Assembly: GCA_947243795.1 (NCBI GenBank)
Contig: OX365931.1
Location: forward strand, 620,001 to 684,000
Source of the DNA: Saccharomyces uvarum
Taxonomy: Eukaryota; Ascomycota; Saccharomycetes; Saccharomycetales; Saccharomycetaceae
DNA: 64,000 nucleotides
Direction: 5' to 3'
In this document: piece after piece, positions 9,573 through 18,580 of the stretch
How positions within the stretch are numbered: position 1 is the first letter of the stretch
Layout of the letters: every line of letters begins with the position of its first letter
The notes under the pieces: generated by a model
Told to the model about the DNA's origin: nothing
The model's database searches: none
The model's input: the letters and a program-made list of their open reading frames with translations, nothing else
Translations under genes and position numbers: made by a program

Positions 9573-12551
9573 ATGGGATTTTGGGAAGATAACAAAGGTT
9601 CGATTACCTCAGGGCTGAAGAGCGCTGGAAAATACGGTTACCAAGGAACCAAATACGTCGCCAAGTCAGGATATAAGGCAGGAAAGAAACACTATAATAC
9701 TAGCAAATCGCAAAGGGACAAGAAAAGTGGTAAAAACAAAAGTGATGAAGAGATTGAAAGTGACGATGAAGAATTCGAAAGAAAACCGGCCGATATAAGA
9801 ACTTTGAAAAACCCGAACTCTTTTCCTCCTCCACCTTTAAAAACTGGACAGAGAACGTATACAGGACAGCAGCAGCAGCAGCAAATGTCAAGCGGAGAAT
9901 TCTATAGTGCCTCTCAAGCAGCATATCAAGCTCAACCTGGGGTTTCTCCAATGGGGCAGCCACAATATGCGCAACCACAGTATGCGCAGTATCCACAACA
10001 GCAACAAGCTCCAGTGGCACAGCAGACGCCTCCATATGGACCTCAAGAGCAGCAAATGCCGCCGTATGGATCGTATTCTAATTCAACTAGTTTCAATTCT
10101 TTACCACAGCAGAATCAACCTCCAAGTACGATTCAAAGTCAAGTATCCTTGAACTCTGGGCCCCAGCAAAGCACAGGTTTTCCCTCACAAAGCCCGGGGT
10201 ACGGATATCCTCAGTTAGCTGGCGCAGCACAACCACAACAACAACCACCTCAAAACAATCAACAATATCAGCAGCAGCCCCCTCAGAATCCAGCCACTCA
10301 GTATGGGTCGCAAGGCCTACCCAATTTTGGACAGCCCCAATATCCTACGAATCCACAGCAAATGGATCAGTCGCAGCAGCAGCCACCATCACAGTTTGGT
10401 CAACAGGTTTTACCGCCGCCTGTACAACCACAGCAGCAACCGCAATTCCCACCCCAGGCCGGTCAACCAGTTTTGCCAACCCCTGGACAATCTTCTTTTA
10501 ATGCCTTTGGTCAACAACAACAACAGCAGCAGCCGGTACAACAACAGCAGCCTTTAAATCAAAACACTGTTCCAGGACCATACAGTAATGAATTCAATTC
10601 AGCAAGTGCGTACGGCCAACCTATGCCAAACAGCATGAACATGCAAGGAACAATCCAAAATTATGGGGCCCCGCCCATGCAGAGTCAAAACCCAATCGGT
10701 GGACTGCCACCTGTACCTGGAAGGATGCAACCGCAACCTCCGCAACCTCCGCAAGCACTTCCACCAAGAAATGCTTACCAGGCCGAACCCTCTTTTGATT
10801 CTTCTCAATCCAATCCTCATTTTGAAGTCGCACCATATGACCCTGACGCACCTGCTCCAAGGTCTAAAATCGACATTCCTACAGTGGACGTTACCAACCT
10901 GCCGCCGCCTCCTACACATAGAGATAGAGGTGCAGTCGTAAAACCCGAATCGACGCCAAGTGTCGGAAGCTCGCCAGACGCTAGTAAGAAAGCACTGCCT
11001 AGCGTGACCTCTTCACCTGCAGTTTCATCGTCACAAAGAAATCCGGAGCCTGTTTCCATGAGTAATGAGCCAGATTCTGCCGACAAACAAAGTGACGAGA
11101 GTACTATTAAGTCTTCCATTTTAGGGCACTATGATGTTAAACTAAACTTTGCTCCACCTCCAAAACCTTTTAGACATGTGCCTAATCCCGAACCTTCTGA
11201 CCATGCCCGGAAACGTTTCACCCCAGAACAAAAAGCACCAGCTCTTCCTTCTCGGAACAATTCTGAACTTTCCGATCAACCATCACGAGCCAAGTCTGAA
11301 TCCACAGAACCAGTGCCATCAGTAAGCTCAGGAGAAGTACAAGAAGCTCCTATTTCTAATTTTCTGCCTCCACCAAAACCGTTTAGACACAATGAAAACC
11401 AACAAGGCCAAGGTGCTGGATTGCCGTCTTTTACAAAGAAGAATGATATTTCACAAACACCCTCTCGTGAGGCAGTTCAAAATGTCAAACCACTATTGCA
11501 GCCTGAATCGGAATCTCAATTTCAACCACGATCCGGACCAGCCTGTATGGAGACGCAGCCCATTAAAAATTTTCAACCACCACCAAAGCCATTTAGACGT
11601 CCACAACAAGAACGGTCATTTTCTAGTGATAATGACAGTGCTACTGATAATGACAGCGCTAATAGAGTTGACAGGAGTGAAGCAAATAACAGTCGTGGCC
11701 GTGGTCGTATAGTGAAGCGTGATGATGCTCATGATGCTCATGATGCTCATGATGCTGATGCTAGATACAAAAGTGAGAAAGATCATGAGAAAGATCATGA
11801 TGAGTTTTCTCAGAATACGTCTGCTGGATTTGGAAGAAAAAAGGCACCAACACCTCCACCTCCACCTGCACACAAACCCGAGAGATCAGGTGAAGCAGCT
11901 ATAGCAATTGAAATTAAGAATATCAACGGCTCAAATAACCATGAAAAGTCACCATCTTCACTCGCCGGGGTCAGCTTGCTTACAAGGCCTCCTATGCAAG
12001 CGTCTACTAAGAAAGCACCTCGACCTGTTGTGAAACCCAAGCCTAAAATTCTCTCTTTGAAGAATAATGAGCCTCCAAGAGAATTGATCAGGAAAGACAC
12101 CACAGATTCGGTAAAGGGGAGTGGGCAAGATGAAAAGTTAAATAGCATTACAAATGAACTATCTCAGTTCAAATTGAGGAAAACAAATGTAAATTTGGAA
12201 GATTTAGGTAACTCAAAAAAACTGAAAGAATCGAGTCCGATTGATTCAGATATGGATGAAAACTATGTGTCTGCATCGGGATCTGTTTCCCCACCAAGGC
12301 CACCGCCTTCAAGGTCAAGCGCTACGAAGGTGCCACCGCATGTTCTAAAGAAGAACGACAATTTGAAGAAAAAGCCACCAGTAGTTCCTAAGAAAAAGTC
12401 ATTGCTAAAAGCCCTTGAACCGAGACCCATTGGCATGGAAAGAACTGGCTCATTAGACAACTCTGATGGCGGTGATAATTTGAATCCCTTCGAAAGATAT
12501 AAGCGAAACGTTGTTCCTCAAGAAGAAGACAGATTGCATAAGCAAAAATAA
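9573..12551 (+). CDS. AIM3: Aim3, Gln/Pro-rich actin patch protein
   Basis: Aim3 localises to cortical actin patches and, with the Rvs167 and Abp1 network, dampens barbed-end actin assembly. The conserved part is the first 40 residues (MGFWEDNKGSITSGLKSAGK), a Gly/Tyr/Lys-rich segment. Residues about 85-410 are Q/P rich and likely disordered. Three PPPKPFR boxes at residues 528-534, 599-605 and 669-675 look like SH3-domain ligands and are spaced 71 and 70 residues apart. A short HDA tandem repeat lies near residue 720, and Pro-rich PTPPPPPAHKP and PPRPPPSRS motifs follow. It is 992 residues against 947 in S. cerevisiae; the difference is likely in the Q/P tract. Confidence 0.94.
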   Translation: MGFWEDNKGSITSGLKSAGKYGYQGTKYVAKSGYKAGKKHYNTSKSQRDKKSGKNKSDEEIESDDEEFERKPADIRTLKNPNSFPPPPLKTGQRTYTGQQQQQQMSSGEFYSASQAAYQAQPGVSPMGQPQYAQPQYAQYPQQQQAPVAQQTPPYGPQEQQMPPYGSYSNSTSFNSLPQQNQPPSTIQSQVSLNSGPQQSTGFPSQSPGYGYPQLAGAAQPQQQPPQNNQQYQQQPPQNPATQYGSQGLPNFGQPQYPTNPQQMDQSQQQPPSQFGQQVLPPPVQPQQQPQFPPQAGQPVLPTPGQSSFNAFGQQQQQQQPVQQQQPLNQNTVPGPYSNEFNSASAYGQPMPNSMNMQGTIQNYGAPPMQSQNPIGGLPPVPGRMQPQPPQPPQALPPRNAYQAEPSFDSSQSNPHFEVAPYDPDAPAPRSKIDIPTVDVTNLPPPPTHRDRGAVVKPESTPSVGSSPDASKKALPSVTSSPAVSSSQRNPEPVSMSNEPDSADKQSDESTIKSSILGHYDVKLNFAPPPKPFRHVPNPEPSDHARKRFTPEQKAPALPSRNNSELSDQPSRAKSESTEPVPSVSSGEVQEAPISNFLPPPKPFRHNENQQGQGAGLPSFTKKNDISQTPSREAVQNVKPLLQPESESQFQPRSGPACMETQPIKNFQPPPKPFRRPQQERSFSSDNDSATDNDSANRVDRSEANNSRGRGRIVKRDDAHDAHDAHDADARYKSEKDHEKDHDEFSQNTSAGFGRKKAPTPPPPPAHKPERSGEAAIAIEIKNINGSNNHEKSPSSLAGVSLLTRPPMQASTKKAPRPVVKPKPKILSLKNNEPPRELIRKDTTDSVKGSGQDEKLNSITNELSQFKLRKTNVNLEDLGNSKKLKESSPIDSDMDENYVSASGSVSPPRPPPSRSSATKVPPHVLKKNDNLKKKPPVVPKKKSLLKALEPRPIGMERTGSLDNSDGGDNLNPFERYKRNVVPQEEDRLHKQK

Positions 12552-12618
12552 TGGCAGCATAATATTATGATCTATTTTTACATTCTTTGTAGTTTGTTAT
12601 TTTGATAAACAATTTTTA

Positions 12619-12629
12619 TTTTATATTTA
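12619..12629 (+). other. Perfect ARS-consensus match in the AIM3-CMD1 convergent gap
   Basis: TTTTATATTTA fits the origin consensus WTTTAYRTTTW at all 11 positions and lies in an AT-rich gap (12552-12808) between convergent genes, a common place for yeast origins. Such matches greatly outnumber real origins, so this is a candidate only. Confidence 0.25.
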
Positions 12630-12808
12630 AGTTGCTTTCTCGGGCACATTACTTATCTCTATATATAACATTACGTATATATGTTACAGTAGATGGTGTA
12701 TGATTGTGTGTGATTTTCGACACTGTGAAGGAAACGATACTCGACGAATAGTATGAAACCCCTTGATAAGGATGAAGGTAGTTGAAGCAAAGAGTTAGAA
12801 GTGTAAAT

Positions 12809-13252
12809 CTATTTAGATAACAAAGCAGCAAATTGTTGAATGTTGATTTCCCCTGATCCATCACTAACTTCTCTCAACATATCGTCTACTTCCGCATCGG
12901 TCAGTTTTTCACCAATGGACGTCAAAACGTGCTTCAACTCAGCAGCAGAGATTAAGCCGTCACCGTTCTTATCAAATACTTTGAAAGCTTCTAATAGTTC
13001 TTGTTCGGAGTCATTAGATTTGAGCTGACGAGACATTAGGGCCAAAAATTCACTGAACTCAATTTGGTGGTTACCATCGACGTCTATTTCATTCATTAGA
13101 TCGTTGACTTCGGCTTCACTGGGTGAAAGACCCAATGATCTCATCACAGTAGCTAGTTCACTGGAAGAGATAGAGCCATTGTTATCTTTATCAAATAAGG
13201 CAAAAGCTTCTTTGAATTCAGCAATTTGTTCTTCAGTAAGATTGGAGGACAT
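12809..13252 (-). CDS. CMD1: Calmodulin
   Basis: Calmodulin binds calcium and activates calcineurin and the CaM kinases. In yeast its essential roles at the spindle pole body (Spc110) and with myosins work without calcium. The 147 residues contain three intact EF-hand loops: D21-E32 ([12 protein letters not shown]), D57-E68 ([12 protein letters not shown]) and D94-E105 ([12 protein letters not shown]). The fourth hand near residue 130 is degenerate ([11 protein letters not shown]), a known feature of budding yeast calmodulin. As far as I can recall the protein is identical to S. cerevisiae Cmd1, although other genes here have diverged. It diverges from ALG1. Confidence 0.98.
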
Positions 13253-13761
13253 TGTGTACTTGTATTGTTCAAACTAACTATTTTTGTTGTTCGATAGCGT
13301 GTAATCCAACACTCAATTCTACTTAAGTAAAGTACCCTTGTGAGTTGGTGAGATCTCTTGTAAGACACCTTTTTAAGCGGAGCATGAAAAAATTCCAAGA
13401 ACAAACACATATCACAGTTCACGATATAGTATATATGGCTTAAAAATGTCTCAAGTTGGGCGGAAAGGAGGGTGCCAAGTGTGCTATGCAACAGTTGGTG
13501 TACGAAACGTCCTAAACAAACTCCATGTGCCCGTTTTTGCATGGTTGGTTTCAAGCCTTCACTTCTTGCATTTTGGGATGGCATGCGAGATGAAATAAGG
13601 TGCATCCAACTGGGATCGTCTTATACGTTGAGGAAAACAAATCATATAAGCAATTATTAAACTACATAGCTTGGACTGATTTAAAGTCTAAAAACTACAA
13701 TGGTAAACATTCTTAGAGAGTAGCGTGGCAGCTTGTTAGGATCAGCTTCCAGCTAAAGAAG
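13253..13761. promoter_or_regulatory. CMD1-ALG1 divergent promoter
   Basis: This 509 bp gap contains an Abf1-like match (ATCGTCTTATACG, 13615-13627). On the CMD1 strand an ATG at 13605 opens a 150-codon frame that overlaps the CMD1 start in another phase. That would matter only if transcripts begin that far upstream; otherwise it is chance. Confidence 0.45.
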
Positions 13762-15111
13762 ATGTTTGCCAATATCCCTCAATGGTTGCTAATTTTATTA
13801 GTGGTATACCTTTCCATACCGTTAGTGGTTTATTTTATTATACCTTACTTATTCTATGGTACCAAGTCCATCAAGAAAAGAGTTATTATATTTGTGCTCG
13901 GTGATGTAGGACATTCTCCGAGGATTTGTTATCATGCCTTGAGCTTCAGTAGGTTAGGCTGGCAGGTCGAATTATGTGGTTACGTAGATGACACTCTACC
14001 TAAGAATATTTCTAGTGACCCAAATATTAGCGTTCATCATATATCAAACTTGAACAGAAAAGGAGGTCGAATGTCGGTTTTGTTTATGGTCAAAAAGGTG
14101 TTTCTTCAAATTTTAAGCATTTTCAAGTTGCTTTGGGAACTGAGAGGCAGTAACTATATTTTGATACAGAATCCGCCAAGTATACCCATACTTCCAATTG
14201 CTGTATTTTATAGGCTGACTGGTTGTAAGCTGATTATCGATTGGCATAATTTGGCATATTCCATATTGCAGCTCAAGTTCAAAGGAAACTTTTATCATCC
14301 GCTAGTGTTGATATCCTACCTTGTAGAGATGTTCTTCAGCAAATTTGCCGATTATAACCTGACTGTTACTGAAGCCATGAGAAAGTACCTGATCCAAAGC
14401 TTTCATTTGAATGCAAAGAGATGTGCTGTTCTATATGATCGTCCGGGTTCTCAATTTCAACCTTTCCCAAGTGATGTCTCTCGCCAAGGGGCTATAACTA
14501 CTGAAAGTTTTATAAAAGATTACATTCACAGCGATTTTGATATAGAAAAGGGCGATAAAATCATTGTAACATCGACATCATTTACTCCAGATGAAGATAT
14601 TGGCATTTTATTGGGTGCCTTGAAAATATACGAAAATTCATATGTGAAATTCGATTCGACTTTACCCAGGATCTTATGTTTTATAACAGGTAAAGGGCCG
14701 TTAAAAGAGAATTACGTAAAGCAAGTAAACGAATATGATTGGAAGCGCTGTCAAATTGAATTCGTATGGTTATCAGCAGAAGATTATCCAAAATTATTAC
14801 AATTATGTGATTACGGGGTATCTTTACATACTTCAAGTTCAGGACTAGATCTGCCAATGAAAATCCTGGATATGTTCGGTTCAGGTCTTCCTGTTATTGC
14901 ATTGAACTACCCAGTTCTCGATGAATTAGTACAACATAATGTCAATGGGTTAAAATTTGTTGATAGAAGAGAACTACATGAATCTTTGATCTTTGCCATG
15001 AAGGATGCTGATGTATATAAAAATTTAAAGGAAAACGTCACGCAAGAGACCCAAAACAGATGGCAAGCTAATTGGGAAAACACAATGAGGCAACTGAAGC
15101 TGATTCATTGA
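13762..15111 (+). CDS. ALG1: Alg1, chitobiosyldiphosphodolichol beta-mannosyltransferase
   Basis: Alg1 adds the first mannose from GDP-mannose to GlcNAc2-PP-dolichol on the cytosolic face of the ER, an essential step of N-glycan precursor synthesis. An N-terminal signal anchor (WLLILLVVYLSIPLVVYFII, residues about 8-27) precedes a GT33/GT-B catalytic domain. The early segment has VLGDVGHSPRICYHA, the Gly-rich region expected near the dolichol/nucleotide site. The C-terminal half has the donor-site region HTSSSGLDLPMKILDMFGSG, with the EX7E-like area replaced as usual in this family. Its 449 residues equal the S. cerevisiae enzyme. Confidence 0.97.
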   Translation: MFANIPQWLLILLVVYLSIPLVVYFIIPYLFYGTKSIKKRVIIFVLGDVGHSPRICYHALSFSRLGWQVELCGYVDDTLPKNISSDPNISVHHISNLNRKGGRMSVLFMVKKVFLQILSIFKLLWELRGSNYILIQNPPSIPILPIAVFYRLTGCKLIIDWHNLAYSILQLKFKGNFYHPLVLISYLVEMFFSKFADYNLTVTEAMRKYLIQSFHLNAKRCAVLYDRPGSQFQPFPSDVSRQGAITTESFIKDYIHSDFDIEKGDKIIVTSTSFTPDEDIGILLGALKIYENSYVKFDSTLPRILCFITGKGPLKENYVKQVNEYDWKRCQIEFVWLSAEDYPKLLQLCDYGVSLHTSSSGLDLPMKILDMFGSGLPVIALNYPVLDELVQHNVNGLKFVDRRELHESLIFAMKDADVYKNLKENVTQETQNRWQANWENTMRQLKLIH

Positions 15112-15362
15112 ATGAAATGAAAAGCTTGGTTTTTTTTTCAAAAAGAACGGTAAACGGTAATAACATGAAGCAGATACCGGTCCAGCATCTCTTTTTATGC
15201 CAGTTGTCTAATTTTTGATTATATTTTATGTATGTACTTTAAATAACTAAAGACTGTTTTTGCGTATCAAATATCAGATTGTATACTTGTTTTATTTATG
15301 GGCACTTTATACATTATTACCCAGCCTAAATCATGTGGCCAGATTATTTTCTTGGAAGTATC

Positions 15363-15444
15363 GGCACTATGGCCGAGTGGTTAAGGCGACAGACTTGAAA
15401 TCTGTTGGGCTCTGCCCGCGCTGGTTCAAATCCTGCTGGTGTCG
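15363..15444 (+). tRNA. tRNA-Ser, anticodon UGA, intronless
   Basis: The 82 nt gene folds as a class II tRNA. The acceptor arm GGCACTA pairs with TGGTGTC, with discriminator G. The A box is TGGCCGAGTGG (15370-15380), and the anticodon loop is CTTGAAA with anticodon TGA, reading serine UCA codons. A long variable arm (TGGGCTCTGCCCG) is typical of tRNA-Ser. The B box is GGTTCAAATCC (15423-15433). A run of seven T at 15449-15455 is the Pol III terminator. The T stem contains one T-T mismatch. No intron and no LTR remnant lie in the 250 bp upstream. Confidence 0.97.
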
Positions 15445-15448
15445 TTAA

Positions 15449-15455
15449 TTTTTTT
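15449..15455 (+). terminator. Pol III terminator of the serine tRNA
   Basis: A run of seven T starts four bases after the tRNA 3' end, as RNA polymerase III termination requires. Confidence 0.85.
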
Positions 15456-15595
15456 GTTATTGTGTGTGTGTATGATCAACTTCTTTCAACCGTCTTCGTC
15501 TATGATGAAAACATATAATTAACTAGTCATGAGAAACTATTCACATTTCTTTGTTATTATCTTATGTCTATTTCATATAAATTGCTTTCAGTTAT

Positions 15596-16303
15596 TTATT
15601 GGATATTGTATTGTTTAGCCATGAGAATACCCTGTGCTACATTCTGAACACGCGCATCCAATTTATAGCCTTGCTGGTCCAACTTCACCATTTCATCTGG
15701 GAACTTATGCAATTCGACACTGAAGCATTCAATGAACTCATTGTCTTCTAGCTGAGTCACTGGTTTTTGGTTTTCAGGCAAACTCATATCAACTTCGACA
15801 GTAACAAGACAGAGGTTAGTGTTTGTGAAACCAGGATCGTTGAATACAATTGGACTTTTCGAAATGATTCTACCTTTGTAACCAGTCTCTTCCTTCAACT
15901 CTCTTAGTGCAGCAGTGTCGACATCTTCACCCGCATCAATCAATCCAGCTGGCATTTCAATGCACACACCTTCAACGGGAGGACGGAACTGCTTCTGTAG
16001 TAAAATTTCGTCAGGCTTGTTATCTTTGTATTTTAGAATTGTCAATATACCAATACCATCTATACCACCGGAGTGTCTAGTGGTACGAACAGCACTATCC
16101 CATTCTCTTTCATTGCCGTTTGGATCTTTGTAAATGATTTTTTGTAAACCAATCCATTTACAGTCCGATGTGTCTTTAACGTGACGGGCTTCAACTATTT
16201 TGGCTTCCTCTGGTTTACCCTTAACAGTACTCATTGTTCGAAATAATCTTCTTAAATTAAGGGAAATGGGCCTTCTATTTTTTGAGAAGATTAGAGGAAG
16301 CAT
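15596..16303 (-). CDS. YSA1: Ysa1, Nudix ADP-ribose pyrophosphatase
   Basis: Ysa1 hydrolyses ADP-ribose (and O-acetyl-ADP-ribose) to AMP and ribose-5-phosphate, limiting these metabolites in cytosol and mitochondria. The Nudix box is clear: GEDVDTAALRELKEETGYKG, fitting Gx5Ex7REUxEExGU, with the metal-binding glutamates of REL-KEE-T. The first 23 residues (MLPLIFSKNRRPISLNLRRL...) are basic with no acidic residue, like a mitochondrial presequence. A second in-frame ATG (16234) begins the conserved MSTVKGKPEE, so two forms from alternative starts are plausible. The protein is 235 residues against about 231 in S. cerevisiae. Confidence 0.95.
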   Translation of the reverse strand: MLPLIFSKNRRPISLNLRRLFRTMSTVKGKPEEAKIVEARHVKDTSDCKWIGLQKIIYKDPNGNEREWDSAVRTTRHSGGIDGIGILTILKYKDNKPDEILLQKQFRPPVEGVCIEMPAGLIDAGEDVDTAALRELKEETGYKGRIISKSPIVFNDPGFTNTNLCLVTVEVDMSLPENQKPVTQLEDNEFIECFSVELHKFPDEMVKLDQQGYKLDARVQNVAQGILMAKQYNIQ

Positions 16304-16596
16304 TTTAGGAAAGAAGAGAAAGGAGGAAATACCTAAAGATTCAAAGAAAAGAATTTACACGTATTAACGTAGAGCCTGTTCAAGTTTATAGTAAACCGCT
16401 AACGGTCGCATTCGCTATCCCTTGCGAAAGTCAGTGTTTGCCTGCCATTTCCTGGTGTAGACGAAAAAAAACGAAAATGAAAACTGAAAAATTAAAAATC
16501 ACGATGTGCATGGCTTGACCTCATATAACAAACTTAAACGTAATTCTATAGGCATTTTGTGGTATTTCTAAGTTAAATCTGACTCAAATTTTTCAG

Positions 16597-17045
16597 ATGA
16601 CTATGGATGCTACACAACTAAAAAGTCAAATACAACAATACCTTGTGGAATCAGGAAACTATGAATTGTATGATACAGCAAATTAAAGGCTTTTTATTTT
16701 ATTTTCCGTTAGTTTCACTTTACTGACATTCAGCTTTCTGCTACATCTATAGAATTTCAAATGAATTAAACGCTAAATTGCTCCAAGAAGGTTGGGTGGA
16801 TAAAGTCAAAGACTTGACCAAGGCAGAAATGAATATAAATGAATCTACGAACTTCACTCAAATATTATCCACTGTTGAACCCAAAGCTTTAGGTATGTGA
16901 CCATTCTTTTATTAAGTACATTAACAGTACAAAAAACTACTAACACTGAAACTTTTCTTCTTTAGACATGATATCGAATTCAACAAAAGAAAACGTTTTG
17001 AACCAAATAAGGCAATTTCTTGAGGAGGTTGTGGACACACAATAA
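16597..17045 (+). CDS. SUS1: Sus1, SAGA DUB module and TREX-2 subunit, two introns
   Basis: Sus1 links the SAGA deubiquitinating module (Ubp8, Sgf11, Sgf73) to the TREX-2 mRNA export complex at nuclear pores. The gene has three exons: 16597-16667, 16753-16892 and 16966-17045. Together they encode 96 residues, exactly the known length, starting MTMDATQLKSQIQQYLVESG and ending FLEEVVDTQ. Reading through the first donor gives an early stop (YELYDTAN then stop), so splicing is needed. The small ORFs are too short to be seen without splicing. In S. cerevisiae retention of the first intron regulates output. SUS1 converges with CYC8. Confidence 0.95.
16668..16752 (+). other. SUS1 intron 1, non-consensus donor and branch site
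   Basis: The intron is 85 nt. The donor is GTATGA instead of GTATGT, the branch site TACTGAC (16721-16727) instead of TACTAAC, and the acceptor TAG. The same two departures are known in S. cerevisiae SUS1, where they allow regulated intron retention. Confidence 0.93.
16893..16965 (+). other. SUS1 intron 2, consensus sites
   Basis: The intron is 73 nt, with donor GTATGT, branch site TACTAAC (16938-16944) and acceptor TTTAG. The sites are fully consensus, in contrast to intron 1. Confidence 0.95.
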
Positions 17046-17339
17046 ACAAGCAACGCATTTCGCGCATAGTTCTCAATAATAATACATCTACACACGAGAA
17101 GCCTTTTCTTAAGCAATAATACATTTTAATCATGTAATGATACAAAATAATATACCTATATACGCATATATTTACATGTGTATATACCAAAAATAACATC
17201 ATTCACGTTACCCAATTTTTTTAGTCTTTTCTTTATTTATATGTATCCACGACATAATGAATCAACCCTTCAAAGCTACACAACTTTCTTTTGCTGATTT
17301 TATAAAATTAGTAGATCAATTTATCAATGTTAACTTTTT

Positions 17340-18531
17340 TCAGTCATCATAATTTTCATCTTCTTCCACTTGCCTTACCACATTTTCTATTGGAAGTGTA
17401 TTTTCTTGTGGAGTTTTTTCTTGAGTGGTTTGTTCTTCTTCGCGCATTTTGGCTTCTTCTTTTACCGTTTCCATTGTTTCCAACGTAGGCTTAATCACTG
17501 TTGCCGTTGTAGCGAGAGATTCATCTTGTTGTGATTCAGTTTCCACAGCAGCTGCAGGGTCTGTTTCCTCGGCAGAAGATGCAGCTGGTTCGGTTGGAGT
17601 GTCGTTTCCCTCTTTAGCGTCCCGTCCCACGTCGCCTTCTACCGGGGTTGCCTCGGTAGGGCTAGTAGTAGTGGAAAGTTTGATTGTTTCAGCAGTACCT
17701 TCTTCGTTCCCCTTCGCCGTTGAATTATCTGACGATAAAGTCGGTTGTACATCAGCTGGCTCGGCCTCTACATTGGATGCTTCCATGAGAGGAGAAACAG
17801 AGGATGGTTTGATAATCTGTTCGTTATTAGTAACTTCTTGTGAGAGTTCTTGAGCATGGATCGCTGGAGGGATTGAACTTGCCTTTTTGGGTGTTTCCTC
17901 TGGTGCAGCAGCATCAGATTCTGCTACTGGTGGTTGTGGGTTAGTCGTCTCGGGCGTTAGATTCTCTTCAATGGAAGAAGCAGTATGTACTAACTGGTTG
18001 ATGTTTGAACTTGAAGAACTTAGTCTTTGCTTCTTTGGTCGTGGTTCAATGCTCGGAGTTATTGCTGCAGGGGTTTGATTTGATATGGCGGATGGTAGTT
18101 GGTGAGGAGAATTTCTATTACTTTCTGGGCGAGTGCTACTGGATACAGCGGCATCTACCAAGGTGTGAATGGCGCCTTCCATGTATCTCTTTTGAGGTAA
18201 AGAGTTCTGTTCCAGATTGTGTTGAATTAAAGGTTGTGGAGCCTGAGGTTGGGGCTGAAGATGTTGTGGATGTTGAATAGACTGGAGTTGTTGTTGAGAT
18301 GGCAACTGAGAACTATGCTGATGTTCCATAGCTTGCGCAGAGAAAGGTTGTAATTGATGTGCTTGTATGATGGTTGGTTGGGTGACATAGGCCTGGCCTT
18401 GTTGTGGGTTCAACATTTGTACAGGAACGGCCTGTTGCTGTTGATGTCTTGGTAAAGCCTGCAACTGATGCTGCTGCTGATGCTGCTGCTGTTGTTGTTG
18501 TTGCTGCTGCTGGGCCTGCTGTTGCTGTTGC

Positions 18532-18580
<49 letters not shown>

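Noticed and set aside
15112-15362. Search for LTR or Ty remnants next to the tRNA
   Set aside because: No TG...CA bounded element, delta-like ends or target duplication were seen; the flank is plain AT-rich sequence.
15260-15448. 62-codon frame across the serine tRNA
   Set aside because: It overlaps the tRNA and is its translation by accident.
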